DNA from: Desulfobacteraceae bacterium
GTDB taxonomy: Bacteria; Desulfobacterota; Desulfobacteria; Desulfobacterales; UBA5852
NCBI GenBank assembly: GCA_014237395.1
Contig: JABZFP010000013.1
Span: forward strand, 62,001 to 126,000
DNA: 64,000 nucleotides
Direction: 5' to 3'
In this document: positions 20,224 to 28,156 of the stretch, piece after piece
Numbering within the stretch: position 1 is the first letter of the stretch
Layout: each line of letters opens with the position of its first letter
Notes under the pieces: generated by a model
Databases searched by the model: none
The model's input: the letters and a program-made list of their open reading frames with translations, nothing else
What the model was told of the DNA's origin: nothing
Program-made: the position numbers and the translations under genes

Positions 20224-21168
20224 TCACTGGCGTTGGTACCAGGCATAGGTTCGCGCCAAACCTTCTTCAAAAGAAATTTCCGGGCTGAACCCCAGATCCC
20301 GTCGGGCCGCATCGATGGCCGCCACGGAATGCAGGATATCGCCGTGGCGGGCCGCCTCATAATCAGGCGCCAGTGCGATACCCGCCAACTCGGCCACCTG
20401 CTGCCACAAGCGATTGATGGTGATGGTCTTCCCGGTGCCGATGTTGAAGGCTTTGCCGGCGGCGGTGTCTTCCGTCGCCGCACACACATTGGCGGACACG
20501 ACGTCCCGCACGTAGACGAAATCACGGGTCTGCTCGCCATCCCCATAGATCACCGGCGATCGCCCGGCTCCCGCACGATCCAGGAAGATGGAAATCACCC
20601 CGGAATAGGGGGATGAGGGGTCCTGCCGGGGACCGAACACGTTGAAATACCGCAGGCACGCGGTTTCCAGACCGTAGAGTTTGGTGTAAAGCCCGGCATA
20701 GTACTCGCCGGTCATCTTCTGGACGGCGTAAGGACTCAGCGGGCCAAAAGCCATGGTCTCCCGCTTGGGCAATTCCGGATCGTCCCCGTAGACCGCACTG
20801 GAGCTGGCCAGCACCACCCGTCGGCAACCTGCCTGACGGGCTGCTTCCAGCACCTCCAGCGTGCCGGTCTCGTTGACGGCCGCCGAATCCAGGGGGTGTG
20901 CCACCGACAAGGGTACCGACACCACGGCCGCCTGGTGAAACACCACGTCCACGCCGTCCATTACCTGTTGCAACAAACCGCGGTTCCGAATATCGCCCTC
21001 GACGAAATGGACGCGGGCCCCGGCATCCTGAAGATTTTCCATCTTCCCGGTAGTCAGGTTGTCGATAACGGTGACCCGCGCGCCCTGTTCGATCAGGGCG
21101 TCCACCAGGTGCGAGCCGATGAAGCCGGCCCCACCGGTGACAAGGGCATGCTGGATGATTTTCGTCAT
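20224..21168 (-). CDS. NAD-dependent epimerase/dehydratase, UDP-glucose or UDP-GlcNAc 4-epimerase type
   Basis: A 314-residue extended short-chain dehydrogenase. The start at 21168 (MTKIIQHALVTGGAGF) has CAGGAG upstream; an in-frame ATG at 21234 would put 22 residues before the NAD motif TGGAGFIGSHLVDALIEQG. Catalytic residues are in LASSSAVYGDDP and SPYAVQKMTGEYY. YFNVFGPRQDPSSPYSGVIS resembles WbpP/GalE-like epimerases acting on UDP-GlcNAc/GalNAc. It lies 67 nt upstream of the UDP-glucuronate epimerase gene, likely a two-gene operon for sugar-nucleotide interconversion. Exact substrate is not decided by the sequence. Confidence 0.88.
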   Translation of the reverse strand: MTKIIQHALVTGGAGFIGSHLVDALIEQGARVTVIDNLTTGKMENLQDAGARVHFVEGDIRNRGLLQQVMDGVDVVFHQAAVVSVPLSVAHPLDSAAVNETGTLEVLEAARQAGCRRVVLASSSAVYGDDPELPKRETMAFGPLSPYAVQKMTGEYYAGLYTKLYGLETACLRYFNVFGPRQDPSSPYSGVISIFLDRAGAGRSPVIYGDGEQTRDFVYVRDVVSANVCAATEDTAAGKAFNIGTGKTITINRLWQQVAELAGIALAPDYEAARHGDILHSVAAIDAARRDLGFSPEISFEEGLARTYAWYQRQ

Positions 21169-21502
21169 GGAAACTCCTGTTTGAAAAGTGACATGATGCC
21201 GAAAAACAGAGATTACCGGGTAGCATGATTCCATCCGATGCGCAACTCAGACGCCCGCCGCAGATGAACGCCCAACCGGTTCCTCACCCCATTGAAACCG
21301 GCCTGTCGCTATCGTCCGGATAGCAACCGCTTGACTTTCACCAGAAGGCTTTTTACTGTGTTTCCAACGGGTGCCGTCAGTCCTCATATTCACCACGGAA
21401 AAACCGAGCACTCTCCGAATGTGGCCCTTCGCGCAAATCGGAAGGCCTCGGATCTCCCTCTCGAAGGGGGCTTGAATATGGTTTTAGAATTGATGTTTTC
21501 CC

Positions 21503-21945
21503 CCCTTTGTCCCGCGCCGAGCATCGGCGATGTGGGGGGGAATAAGCGCGCGGACTGTTTGAACCCGCCAAAAGGCGGGCGAGTTTCCGCGTGCTCCGGC
21601 CTCATAAACCGGGCGATGCTGCAAGCATCGTGTTGTCAGGCAAGGCGCCTGGCGAAGCGAGACGCGCAGCAATCTCCAGATTGTGAGCACCCTAGCAAGC
21701 CTGGGACTCACCGAAGCACGCATAAGCAGATGAGAACTCCCGCAGCGCGGGACAACGCCGCATGGCGGCATGAGGCGCCGCATCATCACCCGGTTTGGCG
21801 ACGCACAGGGTTAAGCGGGACACGGGCGTTTTCTTTTGCTTCGTTTTCTGTCACGTGACAGAAAATGAAGAAATCATTTCAAAAAAGCACCCCGTATTGG
21901 TAGCGTCTCTCCCGTGTTCTCACCGGATATGGCGGGTCAAAAACA
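21503..21945. repeat. dispersed structured repeat, copy R2 (longest copy)
   Basis: Non-coding, about 440 bp. It opens with CCCTTTGTCCCGCGCCGAGC and has a hairpin CCCGCC-AAAA-GGCGGG (21564-21579) enclosed by CGCGGA/TCCGCG. It then contains the R1-like middle module (21640-21790), the GCGGGACACGGGCGTTTTCTT motif and a perfect 22-bp palindrome (21844-21865). A tail to about 21945 matches the tail of copy R5. Together with flanks it fills the gap before the MoaD-like gene. Copies R1, R4 and R5 share parts of it. Confidence 0.85.
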
Positions 21946-21985
21946 AGGTTTAAAAACGCTTTTCAATGTCATAAAAGGCAACCGC

Positions 21986-22219
21986 ATGTCACACCACATT
22001 ACCCTCAAGCTTTTTGCAACCCTGCGATCCTATATACCGCCGCAGGCCGACCATTTTGCCATCGCACCCGGAACCACCGTGGCCGATGTGATCCGCGACC
22101 TGAACATCCCCGAAAAAGACGCCAAACTGATCTTTATCAATAGCGTCCGCAAGGACCGCGACACGCTCCTGCAGGACGGAGATCGGCTCGGCATCTTCCC
22201 CCCGGTGGGAGGCGGTTGA
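21986..22219 (+). CDS. MoaD/ThiS-family sulfur carrier protein
   Basis: A 77-residue ubiquitin-fold sulfur carrier. It starts at MSHHITLKLFATLRSYIPPQ with AAAAGGC upstream and ends in the required double-glycine tail FPPVGGG. The C-terminus would be adenylated and thiocarboxylated by the E1-like enzyme encoded next, whose start codon overlaps this stop (TGATG). It could serve molybdopterin or tungstopterin synthesis or thiamine; no other moa or thi genes are nearby, so the acceptor is unknown. Confidence 0.9.
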   Translation: MSHHITLKLFATLRSYIPPQADHFAIAPGTTVADVIRDLNIPEKDAKLIFINSVRKDRDTLLQDGDRLGIFPPVGGG

Positions 22220-23082
22220 TGGCGGGGCCGCATATCCGCGATCAACTGACGCTGCGATCGGTTGAGCGCCAGCGGCCGGACGGCAGCGCCTATCGCAGCC
22301 TGTCATTGGCGGTCGTTCAACAGTTGGCCCGGGACTTCGACCAAAGCCTGCGCCGGGTGGAGCAAAGCGCCCTTGAAATGGCGATTATTCCGGAGCGCTA
22401 CATCCGCAACGTGGCCACCCTGAGCCCGGAAGATCAGCATCGCCTGCTCGACTGCTCGGTCTGTGTCGTGGGGGTTGGTGGACTGGGGGGGAGTGTGGCC
22501 GAGATGCTGGCCCGGATCGGTGTCGGCCGTCTTCGTCTGGTAGACGGCGATCGTTTCGAGGAGAGCAACCTCAATCGCCAGCGTTTTGCCGACACCGCCA
22601 GTCTCGACAAGCCCAAAGCGCAAATCGCCCGGGAGGCCATTGCCGCTATCAATCCGGCGGTCGAGGTGACCGCCCTGACCGAATACCTCACAACGGACAA
22701 CGGCCCGGCCATCATCGGTGATGCCGATATCGCCATCGACTGCCTGGACTCGCTGCCGGCCCGCCTGTCCCTTCAAACGGCCTGCCGCCACAAGCAGATT
22801 CCCATGGTATCGGCCGCCGTGGCCGGTATGAGCGGGCAGATTACCGTCTTCTATCCGGAAGACGAAGGGCTTGCCGCCCTCTATGGGGACCTGTCAGCCG
22901 CCGCCGATCGGGGCGCGGAAACGACGCTCGGCAACCTACCCTTTGCCGTCACGATGCTGGCCAGTCTGGAATGCAGCGAAGCCGTCAAGATTCTGCTGGG
23001 CCGCCAGCAAACCCTGCACGGCCACCTGCTGATCTTCGACCTAACGGATCTGACCTTCGATATCGTTCAGCTGGCAGAGTAG
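22219..23082 (+). CDS. E1-like adenylyltransferase, HesA/MoeB/ThiF family
   Basis: A 287-residue ATP-dependent activator of the adjacent sulfur carrier. The nucleotide-binding motif is VVGVGGLGGSVAEMLARIGV and the acidic/Arg motif DGDRFEESNLNRQRF. DCLDSLPARLSLQTACR is the later family block. The zinc-binding CxxC pairs of E. coli MoeB are not evident, which resembles the shorter HesA/ThiF branch. About 70 N-terminal residues precede the Rossmann domain. Start at 22219 overlaps the carrier stop by 1 nt, so the two proteins are almost certainly made together. Confidence 0.9.
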   Translation: MAGPHIRDQLTLRSVERQRPDGSAYRSLSLAVVQQLARDFDQSLRRVEQSALEMAIIPERYIRNVATLSPEDQHRLLDCSVCVVGVGGLGGSVAEMLARIGVGRLRLVDGDRFEESNLNRQRFADTASLDKPKAQIAREAIAAINPAVEVTALTEYLTTDNGPAIIGDADIAIDCLDSLPARLSLQTACRHKQIPMVSAAVAGMSGQITVFYPEDEGLAALYGDLSAAADRGAETTLGNLPFAVTMLASLECSEAVKILLGRQQTLHGHLLIFDLTDLTFDIVQLAE

Positions 23083-23099
23083 CGGCGAGAGAATCAAAA

Positions 23100-23864
23100 T
23101 TAGGCCGCCGCCAGGCAGGCGGCCCCGATGGCCCCGTTCACCTGGGCGTATGCCGAAACCTGCACCGGATAGCCCAGCTTGGCCTCCAGCGCTTTGACCA
23201 CCCCGATGTTGTGGGCCACCCCGCCGGTCATCATCACGGGCGCCTGGACCCGGACCCGATTGGCCATGGCCGCCACCCGCGCGGCCACGGATTCGTGAAT
23301 CCCGGCGATAATGTCCGCGCGGCGGGCCCCTTTGGCAATCAGCGATATGACTTCCGATTCGGCAAAGACCGTACACAGACTGCTGATGGCCGCCGGGTTT
23401 TGGGCTTTGAGCGACAGGGCTCCGAAACCGTCCAGATCCACTTCGAGCGCGCGGGCCATGACTTCAAGAAAGCGCCCGGTCCCGGCCGCGCATTTGTCGT
23501 TCATGGCAAAATCCCGCACCCCTCCGGCCTCGTTCAGGGTGATGGCTTTGCTGTCCTGCCCCCCGATATCGATGATGGACCGGATGGCCGGATCCTGGAA
23601 GTGAGCCCCGCGGGCATGACAGGTGATTTCGGTCACGGCCTTGTGGGCGAAGGCCACGCTGTTGCGGCCGTACCCGGTGGCCACGATCCGGTCCGGGGCA
23701 TCGCGGGCCAGGTCAAGTTCGGCCAGCAGGTCCGCAAAAACCTTTTCACCGGCGGTTTTCGCGTTGTAGCCGGTCAGCATCACTTTGGATCCAACCAGTT
23801 GGCCATCCTGTATCACCGCCGCCTTGGCGCTGATGGAGCCGATATCGATTCCGACGGTAAGCAT
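23100..23864 (-). CDS. 2-hydroxyacyl-CoA dehydratase activase (HgdC/BadF-BcrA family ATPase)
   Basis: A 254-residue [4Fe-4S] ATPase that pumps a low-potential electron into the dehydratase encoded upstream in the operon. Phosphate-binding motif GIDIGSISAKAAVIQDG, second motif IDIGGQDSKAI, and the cluster-region Cys in DKCAAGTGRFLEVMA and SSLCTVFAESEVI match HgdC, FldI and HadI. Length fits the homodimeric archerase class. It is the last gene of the minus-strand cluster, 44 nt after the transporter gene. Confidence 0.93.
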   Translation of the reverse strand: MLTVGIDIGSISAKAAVIQDGQLVGSKVMLTGYNAKTAGEKVFADLLAELDLARDAPDRIVATGYGRNSVAFAHKAVTEITCHARGAHFQDPAIRSIIDIGGQDSKAITLNEAGGVRDFAMNDKCAAGTGRFLEVMARALEVDLDGFGALSLKAQNPAAISSLCTVFAESEVISLIAKGARRADIIAGIHESVAARVAAMANRVRVQAPVMMTGGVAHNIGVVKALEAKLGYPVQVSAYAQVNGAIGAACLAAA

Positions 23865-23908
23865 CGTGGCGTTCTCTCCCTTTTACTCTCCGATAAGTGC
23901 GCTTGCCG

Positions 23909-25306
23909 TCATTCCTTATTCACCGGCAGCAACGGCTTGTATAAAAAGATGGCAATCACGCCGGCCAGGTACATGATCAGCCCGAACAGCCCGGACGTGA
24001 CGAACATGGAACTGTAGAAGTCCCCCATGGCATCCTGTATCAGCAAGGCGATGGTCATGGCCAGGGCGCTGTTGCGCAGCCCCGTCTCCAGGGAAATCGC
24101 CCGTGTCTGGTAGTTGTTGATCCCGATCATTTTGGAAAAAACGATGCCGAACATCATGCCCATAAAGGTCAGGGCGAAGACCGAGGTATAGAATTTGACC
24201 CCGTAGCGGGCCGTGTCCTTGAACACGTGAATATTGCTCAACACCCCGGCCGCGATCAGCGCCAGCAGGGCGATAATCCCCAGCGCGGAAAAGAAAGGCG
24301 TGGCTTTGATGGCAAAACGAGGCCACTTGCCCCGCACCGACATGCCCACGGCCAGGGGAACGATGACCAGGATCATGATGGTTTGGATTACCGTTTTCAC
24401 CGGGATGCTCACCTCGGGCATGTTGGCGCAATAGAGGGCCAGCAGCAGCGGCGTAAAAACGATGGACAGCACCGTCGAAAACGAGGTCAACGAAATGGAA
24501 AGCGCCAGATCCCCTTTGGCGTAATAGGTCATGAGGTTCGAGGTCACGCCGCCGGGAATGGCGGTAATCAGGATCATCCCGACAAAGATAAACGGATACT
24601 GCTGATAGAACCCGAGCAGATGCCCGATCGCCATGGCCATGAGGGGCATGAAACCGAACTGCAAAATCTCCCCCAGGATGATGCCGCGCGGCTTCGTAAA
24701 AACCAGGGCGAAATCCTTGAAGCTCAGTGTCAATCCCATCCCCACCATGACGAAGAACAGCATCAGAATGATGGATAGCCGAAAGACCCGGTCGAGGGCC
24801 GGTTGGACCGGCTGATCGATCAACTGTGCAAATGAATAATCGCTTCCTTCAATGCTCCCCGTGGTGATCCGGGCATGAAAAATCAGCTTGTTTTCAAACT
24901 TCCCGTCAAGTCCGGCGTACGGCGTTTCCGCGCCTTCCAAAAGCGCTTGCGGGTCTTCGGGTACGCTCAGGATATGAACCTTTCCGGTCAGCTCCCGTAA
25001 CAGATAGACCACTTGTCGGTCCAGATTGTCGCCGCCGGATGGTGCGCGGATGACACGCAGATGACCGGCAAACGTTTTTTCCTCCGACCGCGCCCAATCC
25101 AGCTCGCGGGCGCCGCGGTTGAGCTTTTCAAAAAGGGCGATATCCCCCTGCCCGGAAGCGATCTGGGCAAGCCGACGGTAGAAGGTCGCATCGGCGTCCG
25201 TGTCCGCCTTCGCCATGGACAGCGGGCAGAAAAGAAGGCCTGCTGCAAGAATAAAAAGGACAACGACACTGCCCCACTGCTGACTCCCCGACCGACCTTT
25301 TGGCAT
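23909..25306 (-). CDS. BASS-family (bile acid:Na+ symporter-like) transporter with extra N-terminal periplasmic domain
   Basis: Integral membrane protein, 465 residues. A signal-like segment at residues about 13-32 (VVVLFILAAGLLFCPLSM) is followed by about 145 soluble residues with no domain I recognise, then nine or ten hydrophobic segments starting near residue 176 (LSIILMLFFVMVGMGLTLSF). ITAIPGGVTSNLMTYYAKGD and SLETGLRNSALAMTIA are BASS core motifs. BASS transporters move organic anions with sodium. Position between the dehydratase and activase genes suggests uptake of the acid degraded by this operon. The extracytoplasmic domain is unusual, as typical BASS proteins are about 320 residues. 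Confidence 0.85.
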   Translation of the reverse strand: MPKGRSGSQQWGSVVVLFILAAGLLFCPLSMAKADTDADATFYRRLAQIASGQGDIALFEKLNRGARELDWARSEEKTFAGHLRVIRAPSGGDNLDRQVVYLLRELTGKVHILSVPEDPQALLEGAETPYAGLDGKFENKLIFHARITTGSIEGSDYSFAQLIDQPVQPALDRVFRLSIILMLFFVMVGMGLTLSFKDFALVFTKPRGIILGEILQFGFMPLMAMAIGHLLGFYQQYPFIFVGMILITAIPGGVTSNLMTYYAKGDLALSISLTSFSTVLSIVFTPLLLALYCANMPEVSIPVKTVIQTIMILVIVPLAVGMSVRGKWPRFAIKATPFFSALGIIALLALIAAGVLSNIHVFKDTARYGVKFYTSVFALTFMGMMFGIVFSKMIGINNYQTRAISLETGLRNSALAMTIALLIQDAMGDFYSSMFVTSGLFGLIMYLAGVIAIFLYKPLLPVNKE

Positions 25307-25432
25307 GCGAACCCCTCCCTTTTGTCATCATTGTCCACGTGATCGAAATCCAACGTCCTTCGCCCCATATTCACGATCCCCGATTGCCGCCCAGAAAAAT
25401 CTTCAATAGGGTTTCAATTGTCAAATCCGGCA

Positions 25433-26671
25433 TCAAGCCTTCAACATTTCCATGAAGGCATCGATGCGGGTCTCCACCTGACTTTCCGAGAAACTGCGGG
25501 CATCGGTCATATTGGCCTCGATGATCAGGGTGGGCAGACCGCGCTGTTCCTGTACGATCCGGGCAATGTCGTACTGGCCCAGGGAATATGGTTTGCAGCT
25601 GCGGTTGGAGTGCATCACCAGGCCTTCGGCAGCGTATTTGTCGATCATCCCAAGAACCATGGCCGCCATCTGATCGGTGCCGATGTTGAGATAAATCCGC
25701 GAATAGCCTTCGGCCATGGAGCCCAGGAAATCGTCTTCGTTCATGTACTGGAGCGACCCGCACCAAGCCGAAGTATAGGTGTCGGCCACCAGGCAGGCCT
25801 TGTGCGAAGCAAATTTTTCCGAGAGCCATTTGGTCCGGTACCAGATGGGCAGGTTGTCCCAGAGAAGACGATGCTGTTCGTCGGGGACCGCGCTGATCCC
25901 TTCGGCCACGCGGGTTTGCATCTCCGCAAGCAACTCGGTGTAATAGTCGATGACCGTTTGGGTTCCCCTCAACGTGACAATCAGGGCCAGGTGGAAAAAG
26001 GCGTCAAAAGCGCTCATGGGCGCCGGTTTGTTCACCGTGGTGTCGAGCACGGCCTGCCAGAGCCGCTGCCCCGCCATGGAGAGCCGTCCCACTTCCTGAA
26101 GACGATCCCGGTCACACGTTCTGCCGCAAGCCGTTTCCAGGAAAACGAGGTACTCATCGAGCTGCCGACGCACGTATTGCTGCGCCTCGGCCGAAAACTC
26201 GGTATGGCAAAACGGGGTGTCCAGAATAAACAAGGGAACATCATAGTAGCGGGCCTGAACCTCGTACCATTTGAGCACCGTGCCGCAGATATTATTGCAA
26301 CAGACCAGCATGTCCGGTTTGGGAAGGCCGCCGATGGGCCCCCCATCCACCGGTGAGCAGGCGATGTCCGCCAGGGCATACGTACACAGGTCGCCGGAGT
26401 ACCCCATCCCTTCGGCTTTCTCGCACAAGTCGACCCCCATCTTGGAGGCACCGATCATGGCCCCGTGGTTCTCGGGATAGACCGGTATCACATCCATGGC
26501 AATCAACGGTTCCACCGGACCGCCGCTCGTGATCCAGGCGACCTTCTTACCGGTTTCCCCGGCGGTTTTGGCGTCGATATAGTAGTGGGTCATGATGTCT
26601 TTCATCTTCTTGACCGACTTGATCTTTCTTCTTTCCTTCTCGAAATCGATCGGTTTGTCCTGATTGCTCAT
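25433..26671 (-). CDS. 2-hydroxyacyl-CoA dehydratase subunit, large (HgdA/FldB/HadB-like)
   Basis: A 412-residue subunit of a [4Fe-4S] ketyl-radical dehydratase or related CoA-ester reductase. The start at 26671 (MSNQDKPIDFEKER) has AAAGGAGAAGAGG upstream. Family blocks are WITSGGPVEPLIAMDVIPV, VCCNNICGTVLKWYEVQARY and SNRSCKPYSLGQYDIARIV. Cys ligands at CCNNIC and RSCK fit the cluster-binding positions. Length matches HadB/FldB (about 408) better than benzoyl-CoA reductase subunits, but this family is hard to divide by eye. A 142-bp hairpin element separates it from the small subunit gene. Confidence 0.9.
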   Translation of the reverse strand: MSNQDKPIDFEKERRKIKSVKKMKDIMTHYYIDAKTAGETGKKVAWITSGGPVEPLIAMDVIPVYPENHGAMIGASKMGVDLCEKAEGMGYSGDLCTYALADIACSPVDGGPIGGLPKPDMLVCCNNICGTVLKWYEVQARYYDVPLFILDTPFCHTEFSAEAQQYVRRQLDEYLVFLETACGRTCDRDRLQEVGRLSMAGQRLWQAVLDTTVNKPAPMSAFDAFFHLALIVTLRGTQTVIDYYTELLAEMQTRVAEGISAVPDEQHRLLWDNLPIWYRTKWLSEKFASHKACLVADTYTSAWCGSLQYMNEDDFLGSMAEGYSRIYLNIGTDQMAAMVLGMIDKYAAEGLVMHSNRSCKPYSLGQYDIARIVQEQRGLPTLIIEANMTDARSFSESQVETRIDAFMEMLKA

Positions 26672-26767
26672 CCTCTTCTCCTTTGAACCCTCGATGTTGG
26701 CTATCCGGAGGGATATCTTTTCTTTGTGTAAGATCTGTTCGCGTGGCAAATCTGAATAAGGCACAAT

Positions 26768-26909
26768 GTGTCCGATCCAGAAATGAGAATTTTTGGTGCT
26801 GATCAAGGCCGCACAAGGGGTTGCGGTGAGGCGTACACCGGTACGCCGCAGCCGCAAACCCCGCGGAGAACGCCGATCAGGGCCAAAAAGACCATTTCTG
26901 GACGGACAC
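26768..26909. repeat. 142-bp nested inverted-repeat element inside the dehydratase operon
   Basis: The ends are near-complementary: GTGTCCGATCCAGAAATG and TTTTTGGTGCTGATCA on the left pair with GATCAGGGCCAAAAAGACCA and TTTCTGGACGGACAC on the right. Inside, GGGGTTGCGG pairs with CCGCAAACCCC, and the centre GGCGTAC-ACCG-GTACGCC (26830-26847) is a perfect hairpin. The whole element folds into one long rod. Its right end touches the stop codon of the small dehydratase subunit gene. It looks like a non-autonomous mobile or REP-like element. Confidence 0.8.
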
Positions 26910-28027
26910 TACAGCATTTCCATGAACGCCTCACACCGCGTCTGAAACTGGCCATCCGAAGCCGTCTGCTCCTCCAGCTCCATCAACAGGGTGGGTATGC
27001 CTTCGGCCGCCAGCGTGTCTTTCAGATAGGGGTAGTCAAAGGCATGCGGATCGCAAAATTTCAAATACAGGAAGATAACCCCCTGCGCGTTGGCCTCCTT
27101 GGCCATGCGGACCAATTCTTCCCCCCGGGTGCGGACACCGGTATGTTTGGCCGGGCAGACGGCCCGTTCGCTGTAACGCCGGCTGATGGCGTCGATCGGG
27201 TCGTCCTTGAGATCGATGGCGCCCATCAATTGGCGGGAACCGGTGCAAAGATCGTCCCCCACCACCGCGCCGCCGGCCGCCTCGATGAAACCATAGACGT
27301 CGGGAAGATTGCAGACCCCGCCGGAGAGAAAAATACGTTTCGCGTCTCCGCGGGCGGCGGTCTCCGTGTCCGCCACCTGATCGACCACCCGGGTAAGATC
27401 CGCCAGAAAATCATGGCGATCCATCACCATGGCGGCGCGCGCAATGGCGTGCATATCACGGCCGGCAATAGCGCCGGGGCGCTCACGGCGTATGGCGTAG
27501 AGTCTTTTCATCGTGGCGCGAATACGATTATAGGTGTCCGCCGCCTGCCGGAGATCGTCGTCCGAGATGGCTTTTTCCAGCATGTTTTCCAGACCGGAGC
27601 GGGCTTTTCGCATGACGGCCGTCATGTAGTCCCGGGCACTCGCGGTGTTCAGTTTGACCGGCAGGACCACGTCCAGGTGGAAGCCGGTATGGGCATTCAT
27701 ACGCCAGATGTCGGACAGGCGCTGGATGGAATCGCAGGTATGGGGAAAAATCGTCCCGTCCAAAAAGTCCAGCCGGTGACTGAGAGCATCTTCCAGCGCA
27801 CCGCGAACCAAGCTGCAACTGTAGGCCTGAAGATGCGCATCGGCCTTGGATATGGCGCCGCTGCCGCCCACAAGGCGAAAGCCCAGAGCCCCCGCCGCCA
27901 GGATCAACTCCTCCGGGGCATAGGAGCAGAGGGTTCCGACCACCTTCCCCCCGGTGCGCGCCTTCCATCGGCGCGCATAGGCTTTGGGGTCGGCGCAAAT
28001 ATCGTAAAACGGTTGCATGACATCCAT
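26909..28027 (-). CDS. 2-hydroxyacyl-CoA dehydratase subunit, small (HgdB/FldC/HadC-like)
   Basis: A 372-residue partner of the large subunit. Start at 28027 with AAAGGAGTGTC upstream. Conserved segments include VVGTLCSYAPEELILAAGAL, FPHTCDSIQRLSDIW and FLYLKFCDPHAFDYPYLKDT, giving the three Cys cluster ligands, and the C-terminal LLMELEEQT with RCEAFMEML. Lengths 412 + 372 with a 254-residue activase match the FldBC-FldI and HadBC-HadI systems that dehydrate (R)-2-hydroxyacyl-CoA esters. The substrate in this organism is not known. Confidence 0.92.
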   Translation of the reverse strand: MDVMQPFYDICADPKAYARRWKARTGGKVVGTLCSYAPEELILAAGALGFRLVGGSGAISKADAHLQAYSCSLVRGALEDALSHRLDFLDGTIFPHTCDSIQRLSDIWRMNAHTGFHLDVVLPVKLNTASARDYMTAVMRKARSGLENMLEKAISDDDLRQAADTYNRIRATMKRLYAIRRERPGAIAGRDMHAIARAAMVMDRHDFLADLTRVVDQVADTETAARGDAKRIFLSGGVCNLPDVYGFIEAAGGAVVGDDLCTGSRQLMGAIDLKDDPIDAISRRYSERAVCPAKHTGVRTRGEELVRMAKEANAQGVIFLYLKFCDPHAFDYPYLKDTLAAEGIPTLLMELEEQTASDGQFQTRCEAFMEML

Positions 28028-28156
28028 GGTGACACTCCTTTTCGGATTTCACTCCCATCCGGGAGTCCTATTCCATCCATCATCCGTGCGCTGCCGGTGA
28101 AAGCGGATTTCCGACGGGGCGGCTTCTTGGTCCCCCGCCGACCATACGATCCCGGG

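Noticed and set aside
22971..24017. 348-codon plus-strand frame over the activase gene
   Set aside because: Overlaps the well-supported dehydratase activase on the other strand and the end of the E1-like gene; no homology seen.
26768..26909. CRISPR or integron attachment site at the hairpin element
   Set aside because: Only one copy, no spaced direct repeats, no integrase or cas gene, and symmetry is inverted over the whole length.
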